Assembly: GCA_933228675.1 (NCBI GenBank)
Contig: OW121740.1
Span: forward strand, 127,545,630 to 127,609,629
Origin: Stomorhina lunata
Taxonomy: Eukaryota; Arthropoda; Insecta; Diptera; Rhiniidae
Reading direction: 5' to 3'
DNA: 64,000 nt
Shown: positions 23,823 through 35,951 of the stretch, piece by piece
Position numbering within the stretch: position 1 is the stretch's first letter
Layout: each line of letters starts with the position of its first letter
Notes under the pieces: generated by a model
What the model saw: only the letters and a program-made list of their open reading frames with translations
Told to the model about the DNA's origin: nothing
The model's database searches: none
Made by a program: the position numbers and the translations under genes

Positions 23823-25184
23823 AAATAAATAAAATATCATGTTTTTATTATACCTTAAACCAGAATATAATTCAATATTTCTTCAACATTTTTTTTTTGT
23901 TTTTTTAATTAATTAGTAAACATAAAAAAACTTAATTTTGATTACTAAATTAACCAGTGAAAACCCCGTCATAAATTATAAACATTAAATTTAAAAATAT
24001 CTAATTTTAGTTCATTTCTTTTCTTTATTTTTGTTAATTCCCGCTCAAATCAAAAAGAGAAAGTATTTAATGTTTAATACACCACCAATAAACACTAAAG
24101 CAACAAAATATAAAAAAAAAAACTTTTTAAACAAATAAATAAAAACAAAATAAAGAAATGAAAAATAAACTAAAAGATTTAAAGTTTGTATAATTTGACA
24201 GTGTTGCCAGCAGTTATGACATAATTTCAAAATCTGTATCTATAAATTACTAATTAAAATTTAAATTCATTTACTAATTAAGTCTCAAATTCTTGTAATT
24301 ACATTTCAAATTCCCAAGAATTTTATTTTAACTATAAAACAAAAAATATTCAAAACTATGAAAATGTTATTTAAAAACTTTAATTAATGATTCAACAATT
24401 CTTTAAATTCTGATTTTTTATATGAATTTTTTTAATTTATTCATTAAATAGTCATTGCATGTGCTTTATTCACACATTCATTCATTCATTCGTTCATTTA
24501 TTCTTTAAAATTTCAATTTTTTATAAACCAAAAATTTCATTTCTTGTTTAAAATGCGCTAAATTTAGTTGCATGAAAAAATTGTACAGGCGAATGAGTAT
24601 GAATGATATTATTTTGTAGGTCAGGGTCTCTTTGTAAATTGTTTCGAGTATATAACGAATGCAAATCAGGGTTTTGATAAAATGTTTGTCAACTTAAATT
24701 TGGCATTCAAAGATAAGTGTCGCTATAATAGATAGATATTTGTTGATTTATGATAGGCGCTATTTTAAATTTATGAAAAGCTACTTTTAAATTCCTAATT
24801 GAATTGTATTTAAAATTTTAGTGAATGGGTGTTTTGTTGTATGTAGAAGAGTTTGCCTTAAAACTTTCTGATAATTATATCGTAAATTGATTGAGGCGTT
24901 TTCTTTTTTTAATGGAATAATCTGTGATGGTAATATGGTATATTAAATATATTTAAAACTATGGATTTAGTAGTTTTTTCAAATGAATCCGTCGAAGAAT
25001 GTATCATTCAAATCATATTTTAATTGGACAATAACAAAAATGGTATCAATCTTAAGACAAATAGGTATACCAAATTACCCGCAATTAAAATATAAGGAAT
25101 AAAAAGCATTAACGCCTGTAGCCCTAAAATGATCACAATTAAGAACTAACAGTTATTTGTTCGAACCTTACACTTTACAATTAC
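23823..25184. other. AT-rich spacer, no gene seen
   Basis: AT-rich, with a CATT-type short tandem (ACATTCATTCATTCATTCG) near 24,475-24,495. No coding or transposon signal was found. Confidence 0.6.
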
Positions 25185-25879
25185 AACTACACCATTTTTA
25201 ATTGTAATTGAGAAATTTTTAAATTGAATTGAGAAATTTTCAATTGAAATTGAGAATTTCCAATTGAAATTGAGAAATATTCAATTGGAATTGAGAATTT
25301 TCAATTGAAATTTGGAAATTTTAAATTGAAATTGAGACTTTTCAATTTAAATTGAAAAATATTCAATTGAAATTGAGAATTTTCAGTTGAAAATGAGAAA
25401 TTTTCAATTAAAATTGAGAAATTTTCAATTGATATTGAGAATTTTTCAATTAAAAATTGAAATTTATCAATTTAAAAAATCAACCTCATTTTCAATTGGG
25501 CTTTTCTCAATTTCAATTGAAAAATTCTCAATTTCAATTTAAAAATTCTCAATTTCAATTGAGAATTTCTCATTTTCAATTGGGCTTTTCTCAATTTCAA
25601 TTAAAAAATTCTCAATTTCAATTGAAAATTTCTCAATTTCAACTGAATGTTTCTCATTTCCAATTAGGGTTTTCTCAATTTTAATTGAAAATTTCTCATT
25701 TTTAATTGAAAATTTTCAATTTCAATTGAAAATTTCTCAATTTCAAATGAAAATTCTCAAATTCAATTGAAAATTTCCAATTTTCAATTGAAAATTCTCA
25801 ATTTCACTTGAAAATTTCTCAATTTCAATTGAATATTCTCAATTTAAATTGAATATTTTTCAATTTCAATTGAATTGAT
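25185..25879. repeat. 21-bp satellite with internal inversion, copy 1
   Basis: From 25,205 to about 25,445 units read AATTGAGAAATTTTCAATTG. From about 25,485 to 25,879 they read the reverse complement, CTCAATTTCAATTGAAAATT. The unit is about 21 bp, so one frame gives a meaningless seven-residue peptide repeat (FQLKNSQ). In the right half a GGGCTTTT-type variant starts at 25,485, 25,569 and 25,653, exactly 84 bp (four units) apart. The left flank AACTACACCATTTT is shared with the second copy at 31,162. Confidence 0.9.
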
Positions 25880-26690
25880 ATTTGTTTAAATGTAAAGCTC
25901 CAAAAAGTCCATATAACAATTTTGGATGACTGGAAAGTTTTGTTGATCGAAAACCGATAGTCTAACATCATCAAATGAACTTGGTAACATATCGGGAATA
26001 AATATATGGGTATGAGAAAGACATGTTCAAAAAAGCTGTCACACCCGACCTCACAATCAATCAAAAACAAAAAGGAAATTATGATTCTGAGCAGTTTTAA
26101 GAGCTTAATTGCTTTATACCGTAGTTTAATCAATTGTCAGAAAAATGGAATACACCCGATGAACTGAGCTACACTTAGATTTAATGCTGATGCAATTAGA
26201 AGGATTTAATAAAAATACGCCCATCCTGTACGTTATCCTGTATGGTCTCCAAAAAAACTCCAGAGCGAACCAAATTCAGTCCTGAAGACACTAACTTGAT
26301 GAACATAGCCAAATGCTAACAAGTTAAAAAATTTCTTCTGGCACGTCAGGGGAGGTGCCATCCTAACCACTATCTAATGGAGCTAGATCCCCCGAAGCTT
26401 GTCAGAAATGCCCTTTGTAGCATTCAGAAGAATGTCAGACAACACAGGATCTAGCCACTCAATATTACTTCATGCAAAACTGCTCTGGAAGATATTCATA
26501 AGAGCGTGGTTACCTCGATGTTAACAAGTTATCAGAGGAATGTTGTACTTAAAGGGAGCAGCAAATAAGATGTCTATTAAGGCAGTATGATCTATGTCGA
26601 CAGACAGGCTACAAACAAGGCCATGGGTGACCTCAAAATTAGTCGTGTTAATTAGCTATCATTAGTTTATCAGCGCAGTATAGAGTATGA
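25880..26690. other. Unassigned sequence before a LINE remnant
   Basis: Less AT-rich than its neighbours, and probably includes decayed upstream LINE sequence, but I cannot read a protein domain with confidence. Confidence 0.4.
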
Positions 26691-26694
26691 CTTT

Positions 26695-27120
26695 GCTGGT
26701 TTCCTGGTCAATGCGACATCGAAAGCAATGAAATTGCAGACGAAGTTGCAAGTAGAGCTCGAACCAGGAACCGACGCCTGCGGTGACAGAAATAGCACCA
26801 CCTATATGTCACATTTTCATGGGCATCAAGTCTTGGATCGGTGAGGAAACAGCAAAGAACTGGCATAACTTGGCTACTTGAAAAATATCTAGGACTCTAT
26901 GGCCCAATTAAAATATACGCAACCTAAGTTTTTGCAGGGCCTTAGCTGAACCAGTCTCAGGAAATGCATAGGTTGCATATTATAGCTGGTCACTGCGCAT
27001 TAAATTCTTGGCTAAGTAAGTGGGATGGAGAAAGCCAGGACATTTGCAGACTATGCTCGGACGGGGATTCTGTTATTGTCCTATACTCCAAAAGCAGAGA
27101 CTTAAATTTCTAACAGTTTA
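26695..27120 (+). pseudogene. LINE remnant: RNase H end and C-terminal region
   Basis: Decayed 3' part of a non-LTR retrotransposon polyprotein. The first readable block, WFPGQCDIESNEIADEVASR (about 26,704-26,765), matches the RNase H motif around the last catalytic aspartate (WVPGHxxIxGNExADxLA). After frameshifts, a second block at about 26,965-27,090 reads IIAGHCALNSWLSKWDGE and ICRLCSDGDSV, matching the GHC...CRLC zinc-binding tail of I/LOA/Jockey-group elements with RNase H. Stops and frame changes show it is dead. The clade is uncertain. Confidence 0.75.
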
Positions 27121-27299
27121 CAATGGATCCAATAATCTCCGAGTGTAGATGCCATTCTTCTGCCATCACCTTCCAAACCTGACCTAACCTTATGTTGTAC
27201 TTGGTAGTCATCCTCCACCTATTGCGAAGGAAAAGAGAAATCTGCCAAGAACTAGTACGTTTTTATTGGCACTATTAATATCAGAATATTACAGACAGA

Positions 27300-27480
27300 A
27301 GTCTTACTTCACACTACACCAGAATAAATGCTACAATACCCAAAATATGCAGGATGTGGCAAAAACCCACGTGATAGCCAACACCTCTTCGAATGCACAG
27401 CAAATCCGACGCCCCTAACTTCAGATTTCTTATGGATTCACACTATTGAAGTGACAATTTTTGTATGGCTGGAATAAGAT
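27300..27480 (+). pseudogene. LINE C-terminal remnant (jockey-like)
   Basis: One frame reads YAGCGKNPRDSQHLFECTAN followed by PTPLTSDFLWIHTIEVTIF. This matches the tail of the better preserved LINE at 34,740-34,870 (PACGQDPHVTPHIFNCTAN, then PTSLSPEDLWTHPVEVAQFL). The CxxC...H...C pattern is the zinc-binding end of these ORF2 proteins. It is probably a separate insertion from the RNase H remnant just upstream. Confidence 0.75.
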
Positions 27481-29540
27481 AAGATATGTGGACAACATTT
27501 ATTTCTAAAAAAGTGCCACAGAAATAATGATAGAAATGCTAGTAGTTAGTGTTTGATGAAAGCACACTAGTTGAACAATTTCGTCTTCGTCTTATGGCGA
27601 AATAATAAACATTTGTCAGGGAAATATCATAATTTTTCAATTGTTTTGAAAATTTGATGCATTTGTATTTATATGTCAAATAGAATTTTGGTAAGGCAGG
27701 CGGTTCTTCGTACCGGAACGAATTGAAAATCTGAGGATTTCGACCAAGGACTGCCAATTATGCATCATTTCCAATAATAATTACCAACAATAATTTCAAC
27801 AACAACAACTAGGTCTTATGGATTGCCATATTTGAAAACAGCATTTATAGGCCGCAATAAGGATCAGCACCAGATGTTACGTAGCGATCAAAAGCCTATT
27901 TATTGAAGGCATTGGTTAAATGCTAAAAAATTTTAAATATTTATCAATTAAAATTACCTAATACAATTTGAGAAAGGCGTGATTACAACGCAATCCGAGT
28001 AGAGGACACTGAAGGTAACTTAGATTCAAGACACAGGTCCAGACGGCCAAGCTGGCCAATATTTAATAGTTCAAAATTCATTTCGCCTGATGTCATATAA
28101 AATCCTGATCTTATATTAAAAAGTAAAAACCTCTTAAAATTACTTTTTGTATGGTATTTTGAAGAAGACTGCATCCACTAAAACATAGTCAAACGGAACA
28201 ACTCATTGTTTTAGTCTTTTGCATCAAAGTCATGGCGATGCCTTATTTGACTAAAAATAAAAACATTCCAGGAAGTTAATTATTAAAGGAGTAAGATGAC
28301 AACATCATTCCTTACCACTAAGAAATTTCTGGTAAAATTACCACCCATTGGTTGCAGTACAGGAGAAACTGCACATAATACTCTGTAAATTTATTCTTAT
28401 TAATTTTTTACTATATAAACAAAAATAAACTAAACTTTATAATTATTACAACTTTCCCAGAAAAATACCAACTAAATTTCAAAGTATTTTTTAGTTTTTT
28501 TATTTACATTCCATTAAACTTGTCTTCTCGTCGTAAAACACTTTTGTTTACATTTTTTTTCTTCTGTATAAAATACAAATGTCATTTTCGTTTTCTCTCA
28601 AAACAAATGGTGAATTTGAGATAAACAACAAATCAGATAGAGAAACTCACCATAGCGGAAAAGAGAACGAAACCAAAACAAAGAATAAACAAAGCAGATG
28701 TGGAAGTAATGAAATGAAAATTAAAGAACGTAGTCAGTATAGAAAATAAGGCGGCGGCCAAATGCAATGAAAGAACAAGTGCTACTGTTTTATATAAGAT
28801 TTTTAGAATTTGGCTCTTTTTTTACAAATACATATGGGCAAATCCGAAAAACATTAAACCAAGGACAAAATTTTAAAACTGTCAAAATCACATATTTGTG
28901 TTTATGGAAAAATTTACCATCCAATCCTTTCTTTTCTCTCCAATTGCACTTGGTTCGTAATGAGAACTTATAGTATGCTTCACATTAGGCTAAAAATATA
29001 TATAGATGTTAATATAGAATTTACAGAATAATATGTACCGGAAAGTGCGTAGATTCCGTCACAAAATGATATTTATAAAATACAAAATTTACGAACAAAT
29101 GTCTGTCTTATTCATAAAGCAATAACACTGTATTTTTGGGACACTCTAAGAGCTAGTCGCAGCATTCTTGGGACGAAAAATAAAAAGTCATTCTTTTTTA
29201 TTTTTTGTAGCGTCCGTCACAGCATTTTAAAAGTGAATATCTTTTTCTTATAAAACAAGTGTGTAAATTAACAAATGCCATTTGAGAGCACAATCGGTGG
29301 GTTAATATTCTTAGAAATCTGTGTAAAGATATCTCGTGTAAAACGACAATGGTATTCATTTACGTACAACAAAATCCGTACAAATTTATCGTCCGTCACG
29401 CATGATTGGCACATTTTGCAAATAAAAATTATCAAAAACAATGTTTCGTTTTGATAAATAAAATAATAAATATCACTCAATAATAGTATCGCAGTTATAA
29501 CAACAGTGGAACTATTGAGAATATTGTATACATAATCAGA
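27481..29540. other. Spacer, no gene seen
   Basis: Mixed AT-rich DNA, with a CAACAACAAC run at 27,798-27,810 that may be a LINE tail. No domain was recognised in the short frames. Confidence 0.5.
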
Positions 29541-29543
29541 AAA

Positions 29544-29940
29544 TGTCGTAAAGCTTATGGATTTCTAGACAATGTGTGGACTTCTAAATTAATAACAAGT
29601 CCAAAAAAATTTGAGAATTTTTAACTCGAACATCATATGGTTGTGAGACATCAAATGCACCTCTGTGTGATCTAAAAGCAGGCCAGTTAGTCATAAACAA
29701 GTGTTTGCGTAAAATTATAAGAATATTTTAATTAAACGTCATTTTAAGTAAAGCATAACGCTTCTGAGCAACAAAACAGAAACCAACAATTCAAGAAAGG
29801 AAGGAATTAAAATGGTGATATATAGATCATACCTTAAGAAAGTCAAGAAGCGACGTTGAAGACTGAGAAGAGGTAGGCACCTGGAAAAGGTCGACGCAAG
29901 TAGAATCAGTTCGAATGGTTTATAGCTGGGGTAAAATAAG
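29544..29940 (+). pseudogene. RTE/CR1-type reverse transcriptase remnant
   Basis: Fragments in shifting frames match the C-terminal part of insect endonuclease/reverse transcriptase LINEs: CRKAYGFLDNVWTSKLI at about 29,544, YGCETSNAPLCDLKAG then QLVINKCLRKIIRIF at 29,636-29,728, and a Lys/Arg-rich stretch near 29,790-29,900. The YGCETW...INKCLR signature is shared with the remnant at 48,980-49,253, so both belong to the same broad family. Stops and frameshifts make it inactive. Confidence 0.75.
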
Positions 29941-30009
29941 ATTTAAAAATGTATGTATACTTCAATTGTAACTGAATGCATCTCTCAGAAGTAGAAAGCT
30001 ATTATATAT

Positions 30010-30336
30010 CGTCGTGCGGGAGTTTATGTGCTCTATCCGCCATTTTACACATTTTGAGTTAAAGATGCCACTTTAGGTTTTCGACCCAAAACTTTTCAAA
30101 TCTGCTTTTTGCTTTCGTCTACCTCGTCTAGTTTTTGAAAGAAAATAATGTCTGTTTTGCTCTATACCTTCAAAGCTTATTTTTTGTGCTATTTTGCTCT
30201 AAACGCCAAATATATGGTATAAAAATCTCAAAATTTTATCGTATAGTTTTTTTTAGAAAAATTAGGTTACAACTTTAAGATCGATTTTCTCAAAATGCAT
30301 TTTTGGCGTATAGAGCACATAAACTCCCGCATGAAG
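30010..30336. mobile_element. MITE-like element with ~45-bp inverted ends
   Basis: Left end TGCGGGAGTTTATGTGCTCT and right end AGAGCACATAAACTCCCGCA are perfect reverse complements. Similarity continues inward (CGCCA...CATTTTGAG on both sides). Length is about 325 bp with no ORF. ATAT flanks both sides and may be the target duplication. The superfamily was not identified. Confidence 0.82.
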
Positions 30337-31161
30337 ATATGTCGATAGTAGTACAAAACCTTCTAATTTTGTATAAGCAAATACATATACATTACAATAT
30401 ACATATACATATATTGTAAGTTCTGGCTCATTATGAATCTTTTGAACTTCTGGGAATGTCTCTGTTGAGATCCCATCTTTTAAAAAGCAAGATTAAATAG
30501 TCATAAATTAAGCCTTCATTGTCTTGTGATTGACTGTGAATGAAATGAATTTTTCTACTTAAAACAAACATATGTTCAACCTTAGAAATTCTGATGAAAT
30601 TGTACCACCTGAGTTTTTAAAACTTCTTCATGTTTGTATTTATATACATAGAAGACAAATATCGCCTGCATGCATGAACAGTTTTCCAAAAAATTTTATA
30701 TTTTTGAGATCATCTACATAGATTTTAAATAGCAGTTGTCCTAGTACGCTTCCCTGAGGTATGTTGTGATCTACTAAACCAAAGGCTTTCGACAAATAAG
30801 AAAAAAAGATAAATAAATAAATTTGGGACTGTTATTTTATTTCTTACAAGAATGATCCCTATATTTTTGTATAAAATCAGATTGTTATTTCAAATACCTC
30901 CCATAAGAATAGCTTTCTGGAATAGAGATTTTGGTACTTTATAAACTCAAAACTAATTTCATTTGCGAGAAGTGTTGCATAAAGACTACTTATAGAAGAC
31001 GAAATCAGTATATCAAATTGTATTACAAAAAGAGCCTCGGAAATACTAAGAAAACCACAAAAAATTATAAATATTAAGCGGATTATAATTGCTTTCATAT
31101 CAGGCCCTTTGTCAAAGAACATTGTGATAATATACTAAGGACATAGGTGTATGCGTCTAAT
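30337..31161. other. Spacer, no gene seen
   Basis: Includes an ATACATATACAT-type dinucleotide stretch near 30,380-30,415. A sequence near 30,720-30,780 (CAGTTGTCCTAGTACGCTTCCCTGAGG) looks GC-richer and may be another faint LINE trace. Nothing firm. Confidence 0.45.
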
Positions 31162-31735
31162 AACTACACCATTTTCAATTGTAAATGAGAAAATTTCAAT
31201 CGAAAATACGAATTTACATTTGAAAATCATAAAATTCCAATTGAAATTAAGAATTTTCATTTGAAAATGTTAAAATTCGAATTGAAATTAAGAATTACCA
31301 ATTTGAAATGAGAAATCTCCAATTCAAATTGAGAAATTTCATTCGAATTTGAGAAAATTACAAAAGAAATTGAGAAATTTCCATTTGTAATTGGAAAAAT
31401 TTTATTTGAAATTGAGAATTTTTCATTTGTAATTGAGAAAATTTCAAATAGAAATGAGAAATTTTCATTTGTAATTGAGAAATTTTTATTTGAAATTGAG
31501 TTTTTCATTTGAAAATGACAAAAGTAAAATTGAAAATGAGAAAGTTTGATTTGTAATTGAGAAATTTCCATTTAAAATTAAGAAATTTGTAATTGAGAAT
31601 GAGAAATTTCTATTTGTAAATGAAAATTTCTCAATTACAAATGGATATTTCTCATTTTCAATTACAAATATCTCATTTACAAATTAAAATTTCTTATCTT
31701 TAATTATACAAATCTCATTTTCAAATGGAAAACTT
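31162..31735. repeat. 21-bp satellite with internal inversion, copy 2
   Basis: Begins AACTACACCATTTTCAATTG, as at 25,185, then diverged AAATTGAGAAATTTC-type units to about 31,612, then the reverse orientation (AAATTTCTCAATTACAAATG) to 31,735. Units are more diverged than in copy 1. The same start and the same central flip argue that this is a second copy of one element with satellite arms. Confidence 0.85.
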
Positions 31736-33803
31736 GCTATTTGCTTTCATAGAAAAGCTGTTGATATAAAAGCCGACTAAGAAAATGGTCGGCGTTATCT
31801 TAGCTGCAAGAATCAGCTTCGACCTCTGATAGAAATACTTAAACAAAAGAAGGTGGAAACAAAATTAGACGAAAAAATGGTAATAAAACAAAATTAAAAG
31901 ACAAAAGAAAAGGTTATTGGTAATGTACCTGGCCAAATAAAACAATGAAGAAAAAATGAAAAAAAAGGCAATTTATCGAAATATTAACTACTAACCTGGT
32001 CGATCCAATGACTGTCGTCGACTCATTGGCAGTTTTTTGTTGGATGTTATGAAAAGGAGCAGCAGATGAAATTAAAATAATCCCAGAATTGTAGTAGTAG
32101 TTGTTGTGGATAAAGGATGATGTTATTTTTGTTGTTTTTTAAATTTTGCAAGAGTCTTTAACTCCTTATTAATGATTTTAGCAAATGGAAGAAATAAGGG
32201 CTTAAAAACTTGTTGACACATTTGGATGTTTGAAATTAAGGAACGACAATCACACGGAGAAACATGTGATTAATTCTTTTTTTTTTTAATTTGTTATGCT
32301 AATTATATAATTATAAATTTTTAAAATTTATTTGACAATTATTTTGGGTTTTTTTCAAAGGTTTTAAAATTTTGTTGTTTCGTTACTAACTTTTTCGCTT
32401 AAGCGTTGTAAATTTTTTAGTATACCGCAAAACTTTTTTTTATTTGATATTCAAATGAAATAGATGAGAAACAAAAAACAACAAAAAATTTCAGACGTCG
32501 ACGCACTAAGGTAATTAAAACGGCGAGGTGAAACAACAAATTTCAACAAAACTTTTAATCAAATTCACACACACACACAGGCTCTGGCTAAATCTTTAAC
32601 ATACACACACACACGAACGCACGTACTCGCTTCTGAAAGCAAAAAATTGTACCGAGAGATAAAATAGAAATTTTTTGATTTGAAAGATTTTACAACTGAG
32701 GAAGGAGGAGTAGATTGATTGACTGGTATTAATGATGGAGCAACTTTTTCTTTACTTAATTACAATTTATTGCTTTTTTCACGATTATTTTGGGCTTTAT
32801 TATAATTTTTGCTTAATATTTGTTTAAGTTAAGATATTTTTGTTAAATTTCAAAATTTTTCTAAAACTTTTTTCTTAAATTTTTTTTTCATAGATTTCCT
32901 TAACACGTAAAAGTTTTCGCCGCCGTCAACGCAGCCATTTAAAAGAAAACTGTGGTGAAATGTCAAAGTCAATTGTCAGATGAGAAATCACAACAAAAAC
33001 ACAGAGAACACACAAACACAGAGAATAACAATTACAATCAATCACAATTTGCACTAAAAACAAAATCATTCACAATAAACTCTTGATTTCTTTATATTTT
33101 GCTATTTACTTTTTCAACTCTTTTGTATGACAGAGTCAGCTATAGTTAGAAATAAACAATTCCCTTAATGTTTTCTCACTCTTTATCAACAATTTTTTTA
33201 AGAAATTATTTATAAAATTAAAACAATTTTGTCAATATTAATAATCTTATGATTAACTCAAATTCTTAAACTTTTCTTTGTTAAAATTATGTTATTTTGT
33301 CTCGTACTCTTTATTTTATTCTTTTATGTTCACTATTTCTCTTTTTCTTGTCTTCTTTATCAACACACACACAAACTTTCTTTCTTCTTCTTTTTGTCTT
33401 TTTCGTTTTGGTTGAAAGAAAAACTTTTGTCCCAAGACGTCTACTAGACTTTTAATTTACATTTTCTTATAATTCAGTTTCAATTTTTCCTGAAACTTTT
33501 ACTCACTCGCACAAAGTCTTTTGCTATTTAATGTTTTTCACTAGAATTTTTTAATTATTTTACGTTAAAATCCGTAAATTTTTGCAAAATTGTTAGAGGA
33601 ACCCCGAACGTGTGTTTGTGGCAGACTTCACCTTTTTGTCTGTGGTGTCTATACAGTTCTTCTTTCTTCTTTGTTAGCTGTCATCGTAAGTGTGGTGGAA
33701 TTGGAGAACATTTGACAAATGTTCTACAGGGATGTATTTGGTACAAAGCACAGTGGTTCAAACAAGTGAAAAATAATTCTATCTATAATAAACAGAGGAC
33801 GGC
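31736..33803. other. Spacer with CA microsatellites
   Basis: AT-rich, with CA runs at about 32,565-32,579 and 32,602-32,614 and pyrimidine-rich stretches at 33,330-33,410. No domain was recognised. This is the insertion locus of the LINE that follows. Confidence 0.6.
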
Positions 33804-34952
33804 ACAAAGAACAGAAATATGTTGTTGCTGAGTTGACAGCCCTTGGCCGAGAAATCTCGGGTCATTCCGGTACGTAGAACCGGCTGTCGCGGGCTTTCGC
33901 GGTGCCATCCACAACTTCTTCACTAAACTTAACCTGAAGATACAACAAACCAAATCCTCAGCGACCCTATTTACCACCTGGACAAAGAAGTAAGCATACA
34001 ACTTGGCGTCGAGATCGATGGTGTACCAATTCCGACAGTGAACCACTCGAAAATCCTGGGAGTCACACTCGACAGCCTTTTTACTTCGTCAGCACATGCC
34101 ACAAATTACGATGTAGAAACAAGGTCCTTAAAGCACTAGCCGGCAGTACTTGGGAAATGGACATAGAAACCTTGCTGTCTACCTATAAAGCGATTGGTCG
34201 GTCAGTGGCAAATTATGCTGCTCCAGTATGGTCAGCGTCGCTAAGTGATACTCAGTGGAGAAATATTCAATGCTGCCAAAATGCAGCCCTAAGAACTATT
34301 ACAGGCTGCCTACAAATTACCTCACTACATCATCTTCACGAGAAAACAAAGATCCTTCCAGTAAAGGAACACAACATTATGCTATCTCAGCAGTTCCTTT
34401 TGGGATGTCATCGGAGAAATCATCCAAACTTTAACATCACACAGTTGGCATCTTCTCCGAGGCATGTCAGGAAAGATCTTCGCGTGCATGAGGATAGCAT
34501 ACGAAGATATGTACATGATCCTTTAAATCATCCTCGTACATGGCAGCATTAAACAACATTCATAAAGACGCTACCGACTCCGCGATTTCAGGTTGTATTA
34601 GGAGGTCGCCCACCGCCCATAGCAGAAGAAAAAAAGAACCTGCCTCGGAAAACAAGAGTTGTTCTGGCTCAACTGAGATCGGGATGGAGCAATAGATTAA
34701 ATATCTTTTGGTCCCGCATAGACCGCGCCGTCCCTAACATATGACCAGCTTGTGGTCAGGATCCTCATGTTACCCCCCACATTTTCAACTGTACCGCCAA
34801 CCCTACTTCACTTAGTCCTGAGGATTTGTGGACTCATCCAGTTGAAGTAGCACAATTTCTTGGCCTTGATCTCCAAACAGATCCCCCATAAAAATAAAAT
34901 TATAAAATTGTAAATGTTAGAGCTGTTACAACAACAACAACAAAGAACAGAA
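33804..34952 (+). mobile_element. Internally deleted jockey-type LINE with 13-bp target duplication
   Basis: ACAAAGAACAGAA occurs at 33,804-33,816 and 34,940-34,952, bracketing 33,817-34,939 as one insertion. The element starts with non-coding sequence typical of a LINE 5' end (TTGACAGCCCTTGGCCGAG, TTCCGGTACGTAGAACCGG), then jumps into the C-terminal reverse transcriptase region and ends with a CAA-repeat tail (34,927-34,941). Having both a 5' end and a duplication implies an internal deletion rather than 5' truncation. Confidence 0.88.
33900..34880 (+). pseudogene. Jockey-type LINE ORF2 C-terminal fragment
   Basis: Frames in order: KSSATLFTTWTKEVSIQLGV and GVPIPTVNHSKILGVTLDS (thumb-side reverse transcriptase); after a frameshift RNKVLKALAGSTW, then an uninterrupted 131-codon stretch (34,157-34,552) with LLSTYKAIGRSVANYAAPVW, LSDTQWRNIQCCQNAALRT and KEHNIMLSQQFLLGCHRR. 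After another frame change come GRPPPIAEEKKNLPRKTRVV and LAQLRSGWSNRLN, and lastly PACGQDPHVTPHIFNCTAN with LWTHPVEVAQFLGLDL and a stop near 34,888. An extra stop precedes PACG. The endonuclease and the catalytic FADD-type motif are missing, so it is dead. Confidence 0.9.
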
Positions 34953-35951
34953 CAAAGTCCTGTTTTACACAAATCAGGTTTACTTGATAATTTTTTCTTC
35001 AAATTTCTTTTGAACTTGCATTCACGTTCACACACGAACATTTTCTTCATTAATTTTCATTTTATTTTCCTTAAATTTCATACAAATTTTCAAAATTTTC
35101 GTAAACTTGATAGTACGGTCAGGTTTGTGTCAATTTTAATTTTGTCAGTTGTTTCTCAAACGAATTCAAGACTTAATTAGCCAAACCTGACTAATGTAAA
35201 AGTAGACAAAGATTCGTCAACAGAGTTGCCATTTTTTGTACTATCAACTAAAATATTTGTTTTTTCAAGAACAACTAGTTCAACTGAACTGCATAGATTT
35301 TTTCGAAATTTGTTTTAATGTTAGGGGCTTTACATAGGTTTTGTTTGGCAGGGTTTTTATGGGTCGGAAGCTTTGGTTTTGAAAGATATAGTGCTTTAAA
35401 GTTTTGAAATATAAGTCGATATATCTCTTAAATTTTTCACCGATAGTAACATTATGTATATCAGTGAAAGTGCTCCGAAATATCTTTCAGAAAAGGTATC
35501 TCAATCGACTTTTATTTACCCATTAAGGAGTTATAAAGAAAAATGTTAAATTTTACCCTTGGTTTTTGTACAAAAACGTACTTATCTCAAAAGCTGATCG
35601 ATATGACATAAACCAATGATATATAGAAATATGTAGCCAACCTATTAAGCTTTTATTTGGTACTAATAGTCATTTGGGGTTACTATTGATGACTAAAAAC
35701 ATAAAATAAAACAAAAATTTGATTTTTTGCTTTTGATTGGAGGTAAAAATATTCCCTCTGCCTCCGTCGCGAAAAGCAATTATATATGCCTGAGATCTAA
35801 TAAATGTAGAATATTATCCTCATCGTCTTTGGACTGGTCAGAATCTGATGGTAATGTAATAACTCATCCAGCACTAACTTTATTTTTCATATTCTTTTAG
35901 AACTTTCTTGCTCATTTTCGGACAATTTGTAATATAGAAACAGTCATACTA
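34953..35951. other. Spacer, no gene seen
   Basis: AT-rich dispersed sequence. Around 35,740-35,760 a GAGGTAAAAATATTCCCTCT stretch weakly resembles the ends of the next element. Confidence 0.5.

Noticed and set aside
25457..25684. A 75-codon frame with a seven-residue FQLKNSQ repeat
   Set aside because: Produced by the 21-bp satellite period. The array flips orientation and the pattern is not protein-like.
33783..34046. 87-codon minus-strand frame
   Set aside because: Antisense shadow of the LINE insertion, and it crosses the target-site duplication.
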